Shown: positions 7,322-15,290, numbered from the stretch's first letter. The stretch: 25,853 nt of DNA from DATEFF01 sp964586395 (GCA_964586395.1 CAZPGP010000013.1:1-25853), one strand, 5' to 3'. Made by a program: numbers and translations. Notes: generated by a model from the sequence alone, not told the origin.

Positions 7322-8698
7322 ATGAACAAAACCGCCACCAAGGTAGGCCGAGTTATCCAGATCGTCGGCGTCGTCGTAGACGTTGAGTTCGACAAGGGCA
7401 ACTTGCCACCTATCTATAACGCACTAACTATCCAGCACGAAGGTCGCACCCTCACCCTTGAGGTTGCTCAGCACCTGAGCGAAACCGCAATTCGCGCCGT
7501 ATCCCTCAGTAGTACTGACGGTCTGCGCCGCGGAACCGAAGTTGCTGACACTGGCGCACCGGTATCTGTACCTGTTGGCGAGGAAACCCTCGGCCGCATG
7601 TTTAACGTCGTTGGTGACCCAATCGACGGCGGTAAGGCTGTCACTGGCAAGACATCACCAATTCACCGCGACCCACCTGCCTTGACTGAGCAGTCTGGTA
7701 AGACTGAAATCCTCGAGACCGGCATTAAGGTCATCGACCTCATCGCCCCTATTACCAAGGGTGGTAAGGTTGGTTTGTTCGGCGGTGCTGGTGTGGGCAA
7801 GACCGTCCTGATCCAGGAGCTTATCAGCAACATCGCTAAGTTCCACAAGGGTAACTCTGTCTTCGCCGGCGTCGGTGAGCGTACTCGTGAAGGTAACGAC
7901 CTTTTCGAGGAAATGAAGGACTCAGGCGTTATCGACAAGACTAGTCTGGTCTTCGGCCAGATGAACGAGCCACCTGGCGCTCGTCTGCGCGTTGCCTTGA
8001 GCGGTCTGACTATGGCTGAAGCTTTCCGCGATGAAGGCAAGGACGTTCTGCTGTTCGTTGACAACATCTTCCGCTTCACTCAGGCCGGTTCTGAGGTTTC
8101 AGCGTTGCTCGGCCGTCTGCCAAGTGCGGTGGGCTACCAGCCTACTCTGCAGCAGGAAATGGGTGGTCTCCAGGAGCGCATTACCTCGACCAAGAAGGGT
8201 TCAATTACCTCTGTCCAGGCCGTTTACGTCCCTGCTGACGACATGACCGACCCTGCGCCTGCAACGACCTTCGCTCACCTTGACTCAACCATCTCGCTGA
8301 ACCGTGCTTTGACCGAAATCGGTATCTACCCTGCGGTTGACCCACTCGACTCTAGCTCGACCATCCTCGACCCAGAGATCGTCGGCGAAGAGCACTACAA
8401 CGTTGCCCGCGAAGTTCAGCGCGTACTTCAGCGCAACAAGGACTTGCAGGACATCATCGCTATCCTCGGTATGGAAGAGCTTTCTGACGAGGACAAGCAG
8501 ACCGTTAACCGCGCACGTCGCATTCAGCGTTTCTTGAGTCAGCCATTCTTCGTTGCCGAGCAGTTCACTGGCAACAAGGGCCAGTACGTCCCTCTTAAGG
8601 ACACCATTCAGGGCTTCAAGGAAATCCTGGAAGGTAAGCACGATGACAAGCCGGAGTCAGCATTCTACATGAAGGGTTCAATCAAGGAAGTTAAGTAA
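7322..8698 (+). CDS. atpD: F1Fo ATP synthase subunit beta
   Basis: Catalytic subunit of F1, 458 residues. The P-loop is GGAGVGKT (154-161), followed by the catalytic glutamate region FAGVGERTREGND and ALSGLTMAEAFRDEGKDVLL with LLFVDNIFRFTQAGSEVSAL. The DELSEED loop that contacts gamma reads EELSDED (385-391). An ATG lies at 7316, but the AAGGAG ribosome site at 7309-7314 would almost touch it; ATG 7322 is at the proper 7 nt spacing and is preferred. The stop TAA overlaps the atpC start (TAATG), so the two genes are translationally coupled. Confidence 0.98.
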   Translation: MNKTATKVGRVIQIVGVVVDVEFDKGNLPPIYNALTIQHEGRTLTLEVAQHLSETAIRAVSLSSTDGLRRGTEVADTGAPVSVPVGEETLGRMFNVVGDPIDGGKAVTGKTSPIHRDPPALTEQSGKTEILETGIKVIDLIAPITKGGKVGLFGGAGVGKTVLIQELISNIAKFHKGNSVFAGVGERTREGNDLFEEMKDSGVIDKTSLVFGQMNEPPGARLRVALSGLTMAEAFRDEGKDVLLFVDNIFRFTQAGSEVSALLGRLPSAVGYQPTLQQEMGGLQERITSTKKGSITSVQAVYVPADDMTDPAPATTFAHLDSTISLNRALTEIGIYPAVDPLDSSSTILDPEIVGEEHYNVAREVQRVLQRNKDLQDIIAILGMEELSDEDKQTVNRARRIQRFLSQPFFVAEQFTGNKGQYVPLKDTIQGFKEILEGKHDDKPESAFYMKGSIKEVK

Positions 8699-9129
8699 TG
8701 AAGCTAGAGCTGGTCACACTCACCGGTCTCAAGTTTGCCGAAGACGTCTACGAGGTTATCCTCCCGACGAGCACCGGCACGATTGCTGTGTTCCCGAACC
8801 ACATGCCGCTCGTAACACTGGCAACTCCAGGGGTCATTAGTGTGCGCAAAGTTCGAACAACTGGTGATGATGCCATGGATCACTACGCCACCAACGGCGG
8901 CGTGATTGAGATTGGCAACGACTACGTCCGTGTACTTGTGGACGAAGCCGACCACGCCGACGAGATTGTTGAATCAGAGGCCAAGAGTGCGCTGGAGCGA
9001 GCGCAGAAGCTTCGCGACGAGGCTTCCGACTCTGTATCACTCGAGAAGGCCCAGACGCTCGTCGACCGTCACGCTGTCCGCCTGAAGGTTGCCGAACTCC
9101 GCCGCCGTCACCGCGGTCGCCACTTGTAG
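8698..9129 (+). CDS. atpC: F1Fo ATP synthase subunit epsilon
   Basis: Regulatory subunit at the foot of the central stalk, 143 residues. The N-terminal beta-sandwich shows LVTLTGLKFAEDVYEVILPT, FPNHMPLVTLATPGVI and GGVIEIGNDYVRVLVDEADHA. The C-terminal helical hairpin (about residues 96-143) is present and basic (ELRRRHRGRHL), so an inhibitory role by insertion into F1 remains possible. The ATG overlaps the atpD stop. Last gene of the atp operon. No convincing intrinsic terminator follows, only weak small hairpins, so some read-through into the next unit is possible. Confidence 0.95.
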   Translation: MKLELVTLTGLKFAEDVYEVILPTSTGTIAVFPNHMPLVTLATPGVISVRKVRTTGDDAMDHYATNGGVIEIGNDYVRVLVDEADHADEIVESEAKSALERAQKLRDEASDSVSLEKAQTLVDRHAVRLKVAELRRRHRGRHL

Positions 9130-9169
9130 GCCTTTTGGCGGCAGTCCCGCGGCTCATCATAATGAGTGA

Positions 9170-9198
9170 TTGCAAAAAGGTATCTTCTTCGATAAAAT
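9170..9198 (+). promoter_or_regulatory. Promoter upstream of the dab leader
   Basis: TTGCAA (9170-9175), a 17 bp spacer, and TAAAAT (9193-9198). Initiation would be near 9205, about 120 nt before the dabA start, so the transcript has a long leader. This gives the dab pair its own promoter in addition to any read-through from the atp operon. Confidence 0.65.
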
Positions 9199-9204
9199 AC
9201 GACA

Positions 9205-9325
9205 GTAATCTAGGGGCGATCAGCTCAATTGGCCAGAGTGTCTTTCGCGCCGATGAAGAATCGGAAGCCTAACCCATTTCTTAATACGCCAGAAATTGAC
9301 CGCATCAATTGATGTATATTTAGTT
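9205..9325 (+). other. Structured leader with a tRNA-like 5' half
   Basis: This stretch lacks a gene but is not featureless. From 9214 it resembles the first 27 nt of a tRNA: a GC-rich acceptor-like strand, then a D-arm with GCTC pairing to GAGT around AATTGGCCA (9223-9239). After that it departs from tRNA: there is no canonical anticodon arm, although CCGAT/ATCGG (9250-9264) forms a hairpin with loop GAAGA, and no T-arm or matching 3' acceptor strand. A last hairpin, AATTGA-CCGCA-TCAATT (9294-9310), lies just before a TATATT box (9315-9320) near ATG 9326. It could be a cis-regulatory leader, a tRNA remnant, or chance. Confidence 0.4.
9315..9320 (+). promoter_or_regulatory. Possible second, near-leaderless -10 box for dabA
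   Basis: TATATT ends 5 nt before ATG 9326, and no Shine-Dalgarno sequence is present in this stretch. The arrangement resembles the leaderless starts at 2680 and 24695. No convincing -35 element is visible at the right distance, so the call is weak. Confidence 0.4.
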
Positions 9326-11875
9326 ATGTCTGAAAAAAGCAACCATCATTTCGATGAGCACCACCTTCTACGCACGTTAAAGCACTACCTGCCTACCCAG
9401 GGTCCGCTTAAAGACTTCGTGCATCATAACACCCTGCATGCCTTCCAGGATATGAAATTTTATGACGCGATCTCTAAGGCGTCGGCGATTTTTGGATACC
9501 AGACCTCCCTTTCGCTCTCCGAATACAGAGACCTCTACAAGATCATGCGGATTAGCCGCGATGTCCTCACTAGGGTGATTAAGGAAAGAAAAGGGAGCGA
9601 GAACTTTGAAGAATGGTTCGCTAAATCTCTTCACCAAGAATATGACGAGGTTATCGAGCCTCGTATCGGAAAACTCCGAAACGAGTGGAAGCAACTATAC
9701 CCTATAGATATAGATAACGCGGTGCAGCCATCTCTGTTCCGCATCATCTGTAGCTATATCGATCAAGGTATTGCTATCTCGCCGTTCCCCTTCGAGGATA
9801 AGGGCCTGCTGGAGGCGATGCGTGACCTTGAGAACTATAGCCCGGTAAGTTTCTTCAAGACGCAAAGAGCGCGCGACCTTCTGCGTGATAAGTCGTGCTC
9901 TATTACAAAGCTTCTGGGCATATTGGTGGATAACGAGGCGTATTTTGAGCAGTACGTTTACGATCAGCAGTTTGCGCACCGAGGATGGTCGGGTATCGTG
10001 TCTACCCTGGAAGACAAGCCAGAGTCGCTTTTGTATCCAAAGAACATTTCTTTGGAGGATATGATAATCCTTGAGCTCTTGTTCGAGATCGACTCGTTGA
10101 CGGACCGCTTTGGGAAAAAATGGAAACCGCTTGGCGACCTCACCACGCAGCCACCTATGGATGTGTTTGCAGACCAGCCATCGAGCGAGCTGCAAGAAGT
10201 CATAAGGATCTGGCAGGATGCATTTGAGTGGAGCTATTACGACAATGTTCTTTCTGCGGTGGCGCTGACTGTACCGGCTAGCCTGGCCGCCAAAAAGGAT
10301 GGTCCGAAGAGCTTCCAGGCGATCTTTTGTATCGATGACCGTGAGTATTCTCTCCGAACCTATGTCGAGAGCCTGGACGAACGTGCCGAAACATTTGGCG
10401 CCCCTGGGTTCTTCGGTGTGGAGTTTTATTTTCACCCAGCTGGCGCAAAATTCTATGACAAGCTCTGCCCTGCCCCCGTCACGCCTAAATATCTCATCAA
10501 GGAGGTTGCGAAAGGTGGCTCGCACAGGCGCAAAAAAGAGATCATGTACAATAGGCATTCTCATAAATTGGCGCGAGGTTTCGTCTTCTCGTACCTACTG
10601 GGCATCCCTGCGCTGGGCAAACTTATTGCTAACTTGATAAACCCGGCCATGAGTCCGGCAATTGCCGACGCCTTTGCCCATATGGACCCAACCGCGCAGC
10701 TGACAATCGAACATACCGGCGAGAATGATCGAGAGAAGGGTTTGCAAGTAGGCTTTACGGTCGAAGAGATGGCAAATCGAGTTGAAAAGCTCCTTCGATG
10801 TATCGGTCTTACGAAGGACTTCTCTTCGCTTGTATACGTCGTGGGTCATGGGTCAAGCAGCGCAAACAACCCGCACCATGGCGCGCATGACTGTGGGGCA
10901 TGTAGCGGAAGGCCGGGTCTGGTCAACGCACGCGTCTTTGCCTTTATGGCGAACCACACCTCGGTACGCGCGCTGCTCAAAGAGCGAGGCCTGATTATTC
11001 CAGACACGACGCAGTTCTTGGGCGGCATGCACGACACAGCCTCTGATGAGGTTATGTTCTATGACCAAGCAATACTCACCGAAGGCAATAAGGAGCTGCA
11101 CCAAAAGAACGCGCAGCTATTTGACGAGGCGCTCGACCTCGACGCCAAAGAGCGATCACGCAGGTTTATGTCTATCGACACTAAGCAAGACATAAAGAGA
11201 ATTCGAAACGACATCAAGAAGCGCTCAGTCTCTTACTACGAGCCACGCCCAGAGCTGGGACATGGCACGAACGCTTTGTGCGTTGTGGGGCGCAGGGATA
11301 TCACCAAGCATTTGTTCCTTGATCGAAGGGCGTTCTTAAACTCATACGATTACACGACAGATCCCGACGGCACCCTGCTACTTGATGTACTCACACCTCT
11401 TGGCACGGTCTGTGGCGGTATAAATCTGGAGTACTTCTTCTCAAGGACAGACAATTACAAACTGGGTGCCGGCACGAAGCTGCCACACAATGTCATGGGG
11501 CTCATAGGCGTCGCAAACAGTAGTGACGGCGACCTTCGGTCTGGACTTCCCTTGCAGATGATTGAAGTCCATGACCCTGTGCGGTTGCTTATGATCGTCG
11601 AGCATAAACCCCAGGTGGTTAAGAAAGTCATACAGTCCAAGCCTGAACTGTATGAATGGTTCGCCAATGAGTGGATCAACTTGGTTGCTATGGACCCTGA
11701 AAAGAAGAAGTTGTACGTCTTTAAGGACGGAGACTTTGTACGATACCAACCTTTAACCAAGAAGATTCCGACCGTACATGACCTCCCGCACTGGTTCGAG
11801 ACCACCCCTAAGATGAAAACGAATCACGTTTTGGACGCCACGCAAGAAAACTTACCGGTACACATCATAAAATAG
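9326..11875 (+). CDS. dabA: DabA-like protein (DUF2309), carbonic-anhydrase-like subunit of the DAB bicarbonate accumulator
   Basis: DabA is the cytoplasmic, membrane-associated subunit that hydrates CO2 to bicarbonate, made one-way by coupling to ion flow through DabB. The 849-residue protein carries the beta-carbonic-anhydrase-like site: C335 and D337 in FCIDDRE, H508 in VYVVGHGSSSANNP, and C523 in DCGACSG. As I recall the Halothiobacillus neapolitanus protein (C351, D353, H524, C539), the spacings of 173 (Cys-His) and 15 (His-Cys) are identical, so the site is complete. Another DUF2309 mark is FVHHNTLHAFQ near the N-terminus. A TTG at 9296 in frame would add ten residues, but ATG 9326 begins the conserved part. 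No ribosome site is seen. Codon use includes AGA and AGG arginines absent from the atp genes, suggesting transfer. dabB follows after 2 nt. Confidence 0.9.
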   Translation: MSEKSNHHFDEHHLLRTLKHYLPTQGPLKDFVHHNTLHAFQDMKFYDAISKASAIFGYQTSLSLSEYRDLYKIMRISRDVLTRVIKERKGSENFEEWFAKSLHQEYDEVIEPRIGKLRNEWKQLYPIDIDNAVQPSLFRIICSYIDQGIAISPFPFEDKGLLEAMRDLENYSPVSFFKTQRARDLLRDKSCSITKLLGILVDNEAYFEQYVYDQQFAHRGWSGIVSTLEDKPESLLYPKNISLEDMIILELLFEIDSLTDRFGKKWKPLGDLTTQPPMDVFADQPSSELQEVIRIWQDAFEWSYYDNVLSAVALTVPASLAAKKDGPKSFQAIFCIDDREYSLRTYVESLDERAETFGAPGFFGVEFYFHPAGAKFYDKLCPAPVTPKYLIKEVAKGGSHRRKKEIMYNRHSHKLARGFVFSYLLGIPALGKLIANLINPAMSPAIADAFAHMDPTAQLTIEHTGENDREKGLQVGFTVEEMANRVEKLLRCIGLTKDFSSLVYVVGHGSSSANNPHHGAHDCGACSGRPGLVNARVFAFMANHTSVRALLKERGLIIPDTTQFLGGMHDTASDEVMFYDQAILTEGNKELHQKNAQLFDEALDLDAKERSRRFMSIDTKQDIKRIRNDIKKRSVSYYEPRPELGHGTNALCVVGRRDITKHLFLDRRAFLNSYDYTTDPDGTLLLDVLTPLGTVCGGINLEYFFSRTDNYKLGAGTKLPHNVMGLIGVANSSDGDLRSGLPLQMIEVHDPVRLLMIVEHKPQVVKKVIQSKPELYEWFANEWINLVAMDPEKKKLYVFKDGDFVRYQPLTKKIPTVHDLPHWFETTPKMKTNHVLDATQENLPVHIIK

Positions 11876-11877
11876 CC

Positions 11878-13713
11878 ATGTCAACACAACTTCTTACCAC
11901 GCTTGTACTCATCCCAATTATCGGTTTTATCGGCTGCATTCTGACGCCGAAGAAGCTGGAACGCGTTATCTTTGCGATAGCTATGACGACCATGGTCTTG
12001 GAGTTTGCAGCGCTCACTCTGGTTATCTACCAGTGGCTGGGCGCCGATACCTCCTGGCTGTCCGCAAATCTTGGGACATTGCTTGCAAGCCAAACTTATA
12101 ACTTCTCTCTTGAGCTTTATTTTGACAAGCTCGCGGTCGTATTCGTGGGAATGGCGACAGTCATGACGGCCCTCGTGCTCTTCTTTAGCAAGTTTTATAT
12201 GCATCGTGAGCCTGGCTTCAAGAGATTTTATAGCACTGTTCTTTTATTCTTTATCGGCTTGGCGCTCATTATCTTGGCCGGAAACTTTGAAGTACTGTTC
12301 GTCGGCTGGGAGTTCATCGGGATAAGCTCTATACTTTTGATTGCGTTCTACAGAGATAGGTTCTTGCCATCGAGGAACGCGTTAAAAGTTTTTTCGGTGT
12401 ACCGTATTGCTGACGCGTTTTTGCTGGCTGCTATTTTGTATATGCACCATCACCTTGGGCAGCATGTGAATTTCGCGGAGCTTTCTGCGATAGTCGCGCA
12501 GCACGGCGACAGCATTATCTTAATTGGATTCTTGCTGTTTGCCGCCGGGGCAATTAAATCTGCACAATTCCCCTTCTCTTACTGGCTGCCTCGAGCTATG
12601 GAGGGGCCAACTACATCGAGCGCAATCTTTTACGGTGCGCTTTCGATTCACATGGGGCTATTTTTGCTGCTTAGAACCTACCCAATTTGGGAAGATAACG
12701 TTTGGCTCCGAGTTGTTATTGCGGTCTTAGGTTTGGTTACGGCTATTGTTGCTACATCTATTACTCGCGTCCAGTCCTCCATTAAGACACAGATTGCATA
12801 CGCGTCAGTGACGCAAATTGGGGTGATGTTTGTTGAGCTCGCGCTGGGTCTCCAGTGGCTGGTGCTTCTTCATTTTGTAAGCAACGCATCCCTGAGGACG
12901 TATCAGTTGCTTATCTCCCCATCGGCAGTTAGCTATCTTGTTCATGACCAGTTCTTCTATTTTGTGCCGCCCCCTCAGAAGATTAAAAATACAATCCTCG
13001 GGAAACTGCGAGCTGCCTTTTATGTTCTGGGTATTAAAGAGTGGAATATGAACACAGCCGTCAGTCACTACTTGTGGGAGCCGCTTAAGGTTGTGGGACG
13101 AGCGTGCGTTGTCTTGGACAAACCTGTCGCGCAAATGATTTCTTTGGCGCTCTTGCTAGGTTTGGCGGTTGTTGCTGTGCCGGCTCAGCTTTCGTACTTC
13201 TCTACGGCGGCGGCCATCTTGGGCATCCTCTTTTACATACGAGCCTACACGACAAAAAAATCTGCCAGGACAGGCTGGAACCTCATTATGCTCGGTCATC
13301 TCTTTGGCGCATTCTCTCTGGCATTGGCTTCGACCGGAGACTGGAAATATCTTGCCACATATGGTGCCTGGGTAACGCTGGCGTTTGCCGTAGGTCACTT
13401 ATGCCTGTGGCGCTTGAAGCAAAATGACCAGCCTGACGATCTACGGGAGTATCATGGCGCTATATCTGTCTTCACAAAGCTAGGAAGTACCTTCTTTATC
13501 GTGAGCCTTCTCTTTATGGTCTTCCCCATTAGTCCTGCCTTTTTGGCACAGGAGGCACTCCTCAGCTCGATTCCAGGAGATCATACCCTTCAGACGGTGC
13601 TCTTCTGCTTTTCTTACCTACTCGTCGGGGTGAGCATTATGCGTCTGTATACCAAAGTCTTCTTTGGGCCACATAAGGCTAGCAGCCACGAGCTTGCCTA
13701 CAAGTCAGCTTAA
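11878..13713 (+). CDS. dabB: DabB-like NuoL-family cation-translocating subunit
   Basis: A 611-residue membrane protein of the NuoL/Mrp antiporter superfamily with at least 14 hydrophobic segments. The conserved charged residues of the ion path are visible: E145 in FVGWEFIGISS (TM5), K227 in AGAIKSAQFPFSYWLPRAMEGPTTSSAI (TM7, here split for length: KSAQFPF then WLPRAMEGPTTSSA), and K303 in SIKTQIAYASVTQIG (TM8). The segment NASLRTYQLLISPSA is typical of the members paired with DUF2309 rather than complex I subunits. No nuo or mrp genes are nearby, and dabA sits 2 nt upstream, so it is called DabB, the subunit that lets ions flow to drive DabA. AGA/AGG codons occur as in dabA. It ends at 13713 without an obvious U-rich terminator. 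Confidence 0.87.
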   Translation: MSTQLLTTLVLIPIIGFIGCILTPKKLERVIFAIAMTTMVLEFAALTLVIYQWLGADTSWLSANLGTLLASQTYNFSLELYFDKLAVVFVGMATVMTALVLFFSKFYMHREPGFKRFYSTVLLFFIGLALIILAGNFEVLFVGWEFIGISSILLIAFYRDRFLPSRNALKVFSVYRIADAFLLAAILYMHHHLGQHVNFAELSAIVAQHGDSIILIGFLLFAAGAIKSAQFPFSYWLPRAMEGPTTSSAIFYGALSIHMGLFLLLRTYPIWEDNVWLRVVIAVLGLVTAIVATSITRVQSSIKTQIAYASVTQIGVMFVELALGLQWLVLLHFVSNASLRTYQLLISPSAVSYLVHDQFFYFVPPPQKIKNTILGKLRAAFYVLGIKEWNMNTAVSHYLWEPLKVVGRACVVLDKPVAQMISLALLLGLAVVAVPAQLSYFSTAAAILGILFYIRAYTTKKSARTGWNLIMLGHLFGAFSLALASTGDWKYLATYGAWVTLAFAVGHLCLWRLKQNDQPDDLREYHGAISVFTKLGSTFFIVSLLFMVFPISPAFLAQEALLSSIPGDHTLQTVLFCFSYLLVGVSIMRLYTKVFFGPHKASSHELAYKSA

Positions 13714-13732
13714 GATATAAGTTCATGGGTCA

Positions 13733-13761
13733 GGCTCCCGGGCGTTAAGCCACTGGGAGCC
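13733..13761. terminator. GC-rich hairpin after dabB
   Basis: Perfect 7 bp inverted repeat GGCTCCC / GGGAGCC with a 15 nt loop, 20 nt past the dabB stop. No T-run follows on either strand, so termination is only a guess. Confidence 0.45.
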
Positions 13762-13781
13762 GCGTAGGGTGGGTTGGGCCT

Positions 13782-13823
13782 GGCCCGGCGTTGGTCCCGG
13801 GAATCCGGAGCCACCGCCGGGCC
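13782..13823. terminator. Long GC-rich hairpin after the 61-residue orphan gene
   Basis: Perfect 9 bp inverted repeat GGCCCGGCG / CGCCGGGCC enclosing 24 nt that can pair further (GGTCC with GGAGCC, one bulged base; small palindromes TCCCGGGA and TCCGGA). It lies 17 nt beyond the stop of the minus-strand gene. No T-run follows, so it could be a terminator, a transcript-stabilising hairpin or a repeat of REP type. Confidence 0.45.
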
Positions 13824-13840
13824 GAAGCCACGCGTCTGGG

Positions 13841-14026
13841 TCAGACGACCTTGTTGGCGCTGACGTCGCTGCGGGCGCCGCCGGCGCCGTCGATCCTCGA
13901 CAGGGCGTTCTTGGCGGACTGGACGCCCTGACCGGCCTGTCGGACCAGCGCCTGGTAGTCCTGGTCGTTGGCGGCCAGGGTGCCGCGCTGTGCCTTCGTG
14001 ACGAGATCGTCCACGGACTGAGCCAA
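13841..14026 (-). CDS. Small GC-rich orphan protein
   Basis: About 61 residues, family not recognised. It is hydrophilic and mostly helical in appearance (SVDDLVTKAQRGTLAAN, DYQALVRQAGQGVQSAKNAL), with no cysteine or membrane segment. A GTG three codons upstream (14035) is in frame, but the AGGAG site would touch it; the TTG at 14026-14024 has the right spacing and is preferred. A promoter with a perfect -35 and a hairpin-bearing leader lies upstream and a long hairpin lies downstream, which supports a real gene. Base composition is visibly richer in G+C than the flanking genes. The local overlap of reading frames is typical of GC-rich DNA, so this is called with moderate confidence. Confidence 0.6.
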   Translation of the reverse strand: MAQSVDDLVTKAQRGTLAANDQDYQALVRQAGQGVQSAKNALSRIDGAGGARSDVSANKVV

Positions 14027-14091
14027 GGGAATCACTCCTCGGTCGCACGTACCTCCGGCTATGCCGAAGTAAAACCCACCATGGGTTACGC
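14027..14091 (-). other. Hairpin-containing 5' leader of the small orphan gene
   Basis: Between the predicted start of transcription and the start codon the minus strand holds AACCCA-TGG-TGGGTT (a 6 bp stem with a 3 nt loop) and CGGC-ATA-GCCG, the latter running into GGAGG. A second AGGAG lies just before the chosen start. The arrangement might sequester ribosome sites. Confidence 0.35.
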
Positions 14092-14098
14092 AGGCACT

Positions 14099-14128
14099 AT
14101 ATTACGACAAGTATCTCGACTCTGTCAA
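14099..14128 (-). promoter_or_regulatory. Promoter of the small orphan gene
   Basis: On the minus strand TTGACA (14123-14128, perfect consensus), an 18 bp spacer, then TAATAT (14099-14104). It lies directly after the stop of the upstream membrane protein gene on the same strand. Confidence 0.65.
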
Positions 14129-14134
14129 TACCGA

Positions 14135-15229
14135 CTAGTTCAGACGGTACATCGACGAAGAGCCGTCCAAGAGGTTCTCAGCCGGCTGAGTGTTGTCGTA
14201 GGGGTTTAGTATTGGGCCTTGTGGCGTCTCAAGCTTTGGCGAAAGCGCGTCTAGTACAGGAGCCAGGAAGATAAATAGCAGAATAGCTAGGTAATTGAAC
14301 GGATTGAGGCTGGTTGCAGTGAGCTGTTTGGTCTCGATCGCCTGTAGCTGTGTGTAGCGTTCGGCAACGGCCATGGCTGCGCCGATAACCAAGACGATAG
14401 TGATCACGAACTCAAGCAGAGTGAAGACGCCCGACAGTGTTGGCGCACCCTCGGTTACTCGTGCAAGCGCGCTCAGAATCAAGCTCGGTACGGCTAGGAT
14501 CAGCGAAGCGACTGCGGCCGACCCAAGGGTCTCGATGAAGTGACCGGAGCTGATCTTCCAGCTGTGTTTTATGGCGGCGATAGGCCCGAGGCGTAGGTCA
14601 ACAATGCTGTAGGTTGCATACGACAGGCGGATGCCAATGTAGATGATGGCGACCACGGCGACAACGCCAATGAGGAATGTGATGATGCCCAGGAACGTCG
14701 ACAGGAGCGCGATAACCAGGAAGGCTGTAATGACAGCCAGGATAGACAGTGCGATCAGCCCGAGAATTGGTGGAATCGAGCGGACGCTCGCCTTCAATAG
14801 CGCGCCGAACTTCAGCGAAATACTGCGCGACGCAGCGACAGTAAGGTTAAGCTGGAGCGACTGCGTCAATGACATAAAGAATACGCATGCAGCGAGTCCG
14901 AGGCCGATCGTGGCGTAAATACTGGTGTCGGTCACGGATGCGAGGAAGTCGATGATACCTGGGTCTGTGACGAAGGCTTGTAGCTCTGGTGAGTGCTTGA
15001 CTACGTAGGTGCCGATAGCGAGCACGACGAGTATTGCGGTGACGCCGACCAGGGCAAACAGCAAGATGTTAAACAGCGCTACGCCGATGACGGTCGAGCC
15101 GTTTGATCGCGCTAGCTTCTGGACGCCAGACCAAGCCGCGGTAAACGGGTTACTGTCGTATGTCTGATGCGTCGAGGCTGGCTTCGGGGCCTGGTGGTCC
15201 TCTGTCTTAACTGAATTATTTTCGTCCAT
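14135..15229 (-). CDS. Multi-pass membrane protein of the DUF975/GPDPase-membrane-domain type
   Basis: A 364-residue integral membrane protein. The N-terminus (about residues 1-45) is hydrophilic and rich in Asn, His and Pro; then come roughly seven to eight hydrophobic segments, and a short polar tail with PQGPILNPYDNTQPAEN. The stretch LSYATYSIVDLRLGPIAAIK followed by HSWKISSGHFIETLG resembles the amphipathic loop of DUF975 and glycerophosphodiesterase membrane-domain proteins (a conserved S-W-K/R after a GP..A turn). I saw no catalytic site, so no enzymatic role is proposed. ATG 15229 has AGGGGAC upstream at a workable distance. It is divergent from the DUF5663-like gene. Confidence 0.8.
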   Translation of the reverse strand: MDENNSVKTEDHQAPKPASTHQTYDSNPFTAAWSGVQKLARSNGSTVIGVALFNILLFALVGVTAILVVLAIGTYVVKHSPELQAFVTDPGIIDFLASVTDTSIYATIGLGLAACVFFMSLTQSLQLNLTVAASRSISLKFGALLKASVRSIPPILGLIALSILAVITAFLVIALLSTFLGIITFLIGVVAVVAIIYIGIRLSYATYSIVDLRLGPIAAIKHSWKISSGHFIETLGSAAVASLILAVPSLILSALARVTEGAPTLSGVFTLLEFVITIVLVIGAAMAVAERYTQLQAIETKQLTATSLNPFNYLAILLFIFLAPVLDALSPKLETPQGPILNPYDNTQPAENLLDGSSSMYRLN

Positions 15230-15290
15230 GTGGTAGTCCCCTGACTAATGATACTCGTAGCTTATCAGGAATCCCTGGGGCTGCAAAGGG

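Noticed and set aside
9214..9290. A tRNA gene upstream of dabA
   Set aside because: The acceptor-like 5' strand and D-arm look right, but position 8 is C, no five-pair anticodon stem with a seven-base loop forms in the right place, and no T-arm or matching 3' acceptor strand follows. Kept only as a tRNA-like leader.
9296..9325. TTG start extending DabA by ten residues
   Set aside because: No ribosome site, and the extension lies over a hairpin and a -10-like box; ATG 9326 is preferred.
9695..10564. 289-residue minus-strand open frame antisense to dabA
   Set aside because: The dabA frame carries the catalytic motifs here; the antisense translation has no recognisable domain.
11878..13713. 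NuoL subunit of a respiratory complex I
   Set aside because: No other nuo or mrp genes are present, and the gene is 2 nt from a DUF2309 gene, the diagnostic DabAB arrangement.
13710..14048. 112-residue Arg/Pro-rich open frame on the minus strand
   Set aside because: Low-complexity composition typical of an alternative frame of GC-rich DNA; the GGAGG before its start is only 3 nt away, and the 13841-14026 frame is better supported.
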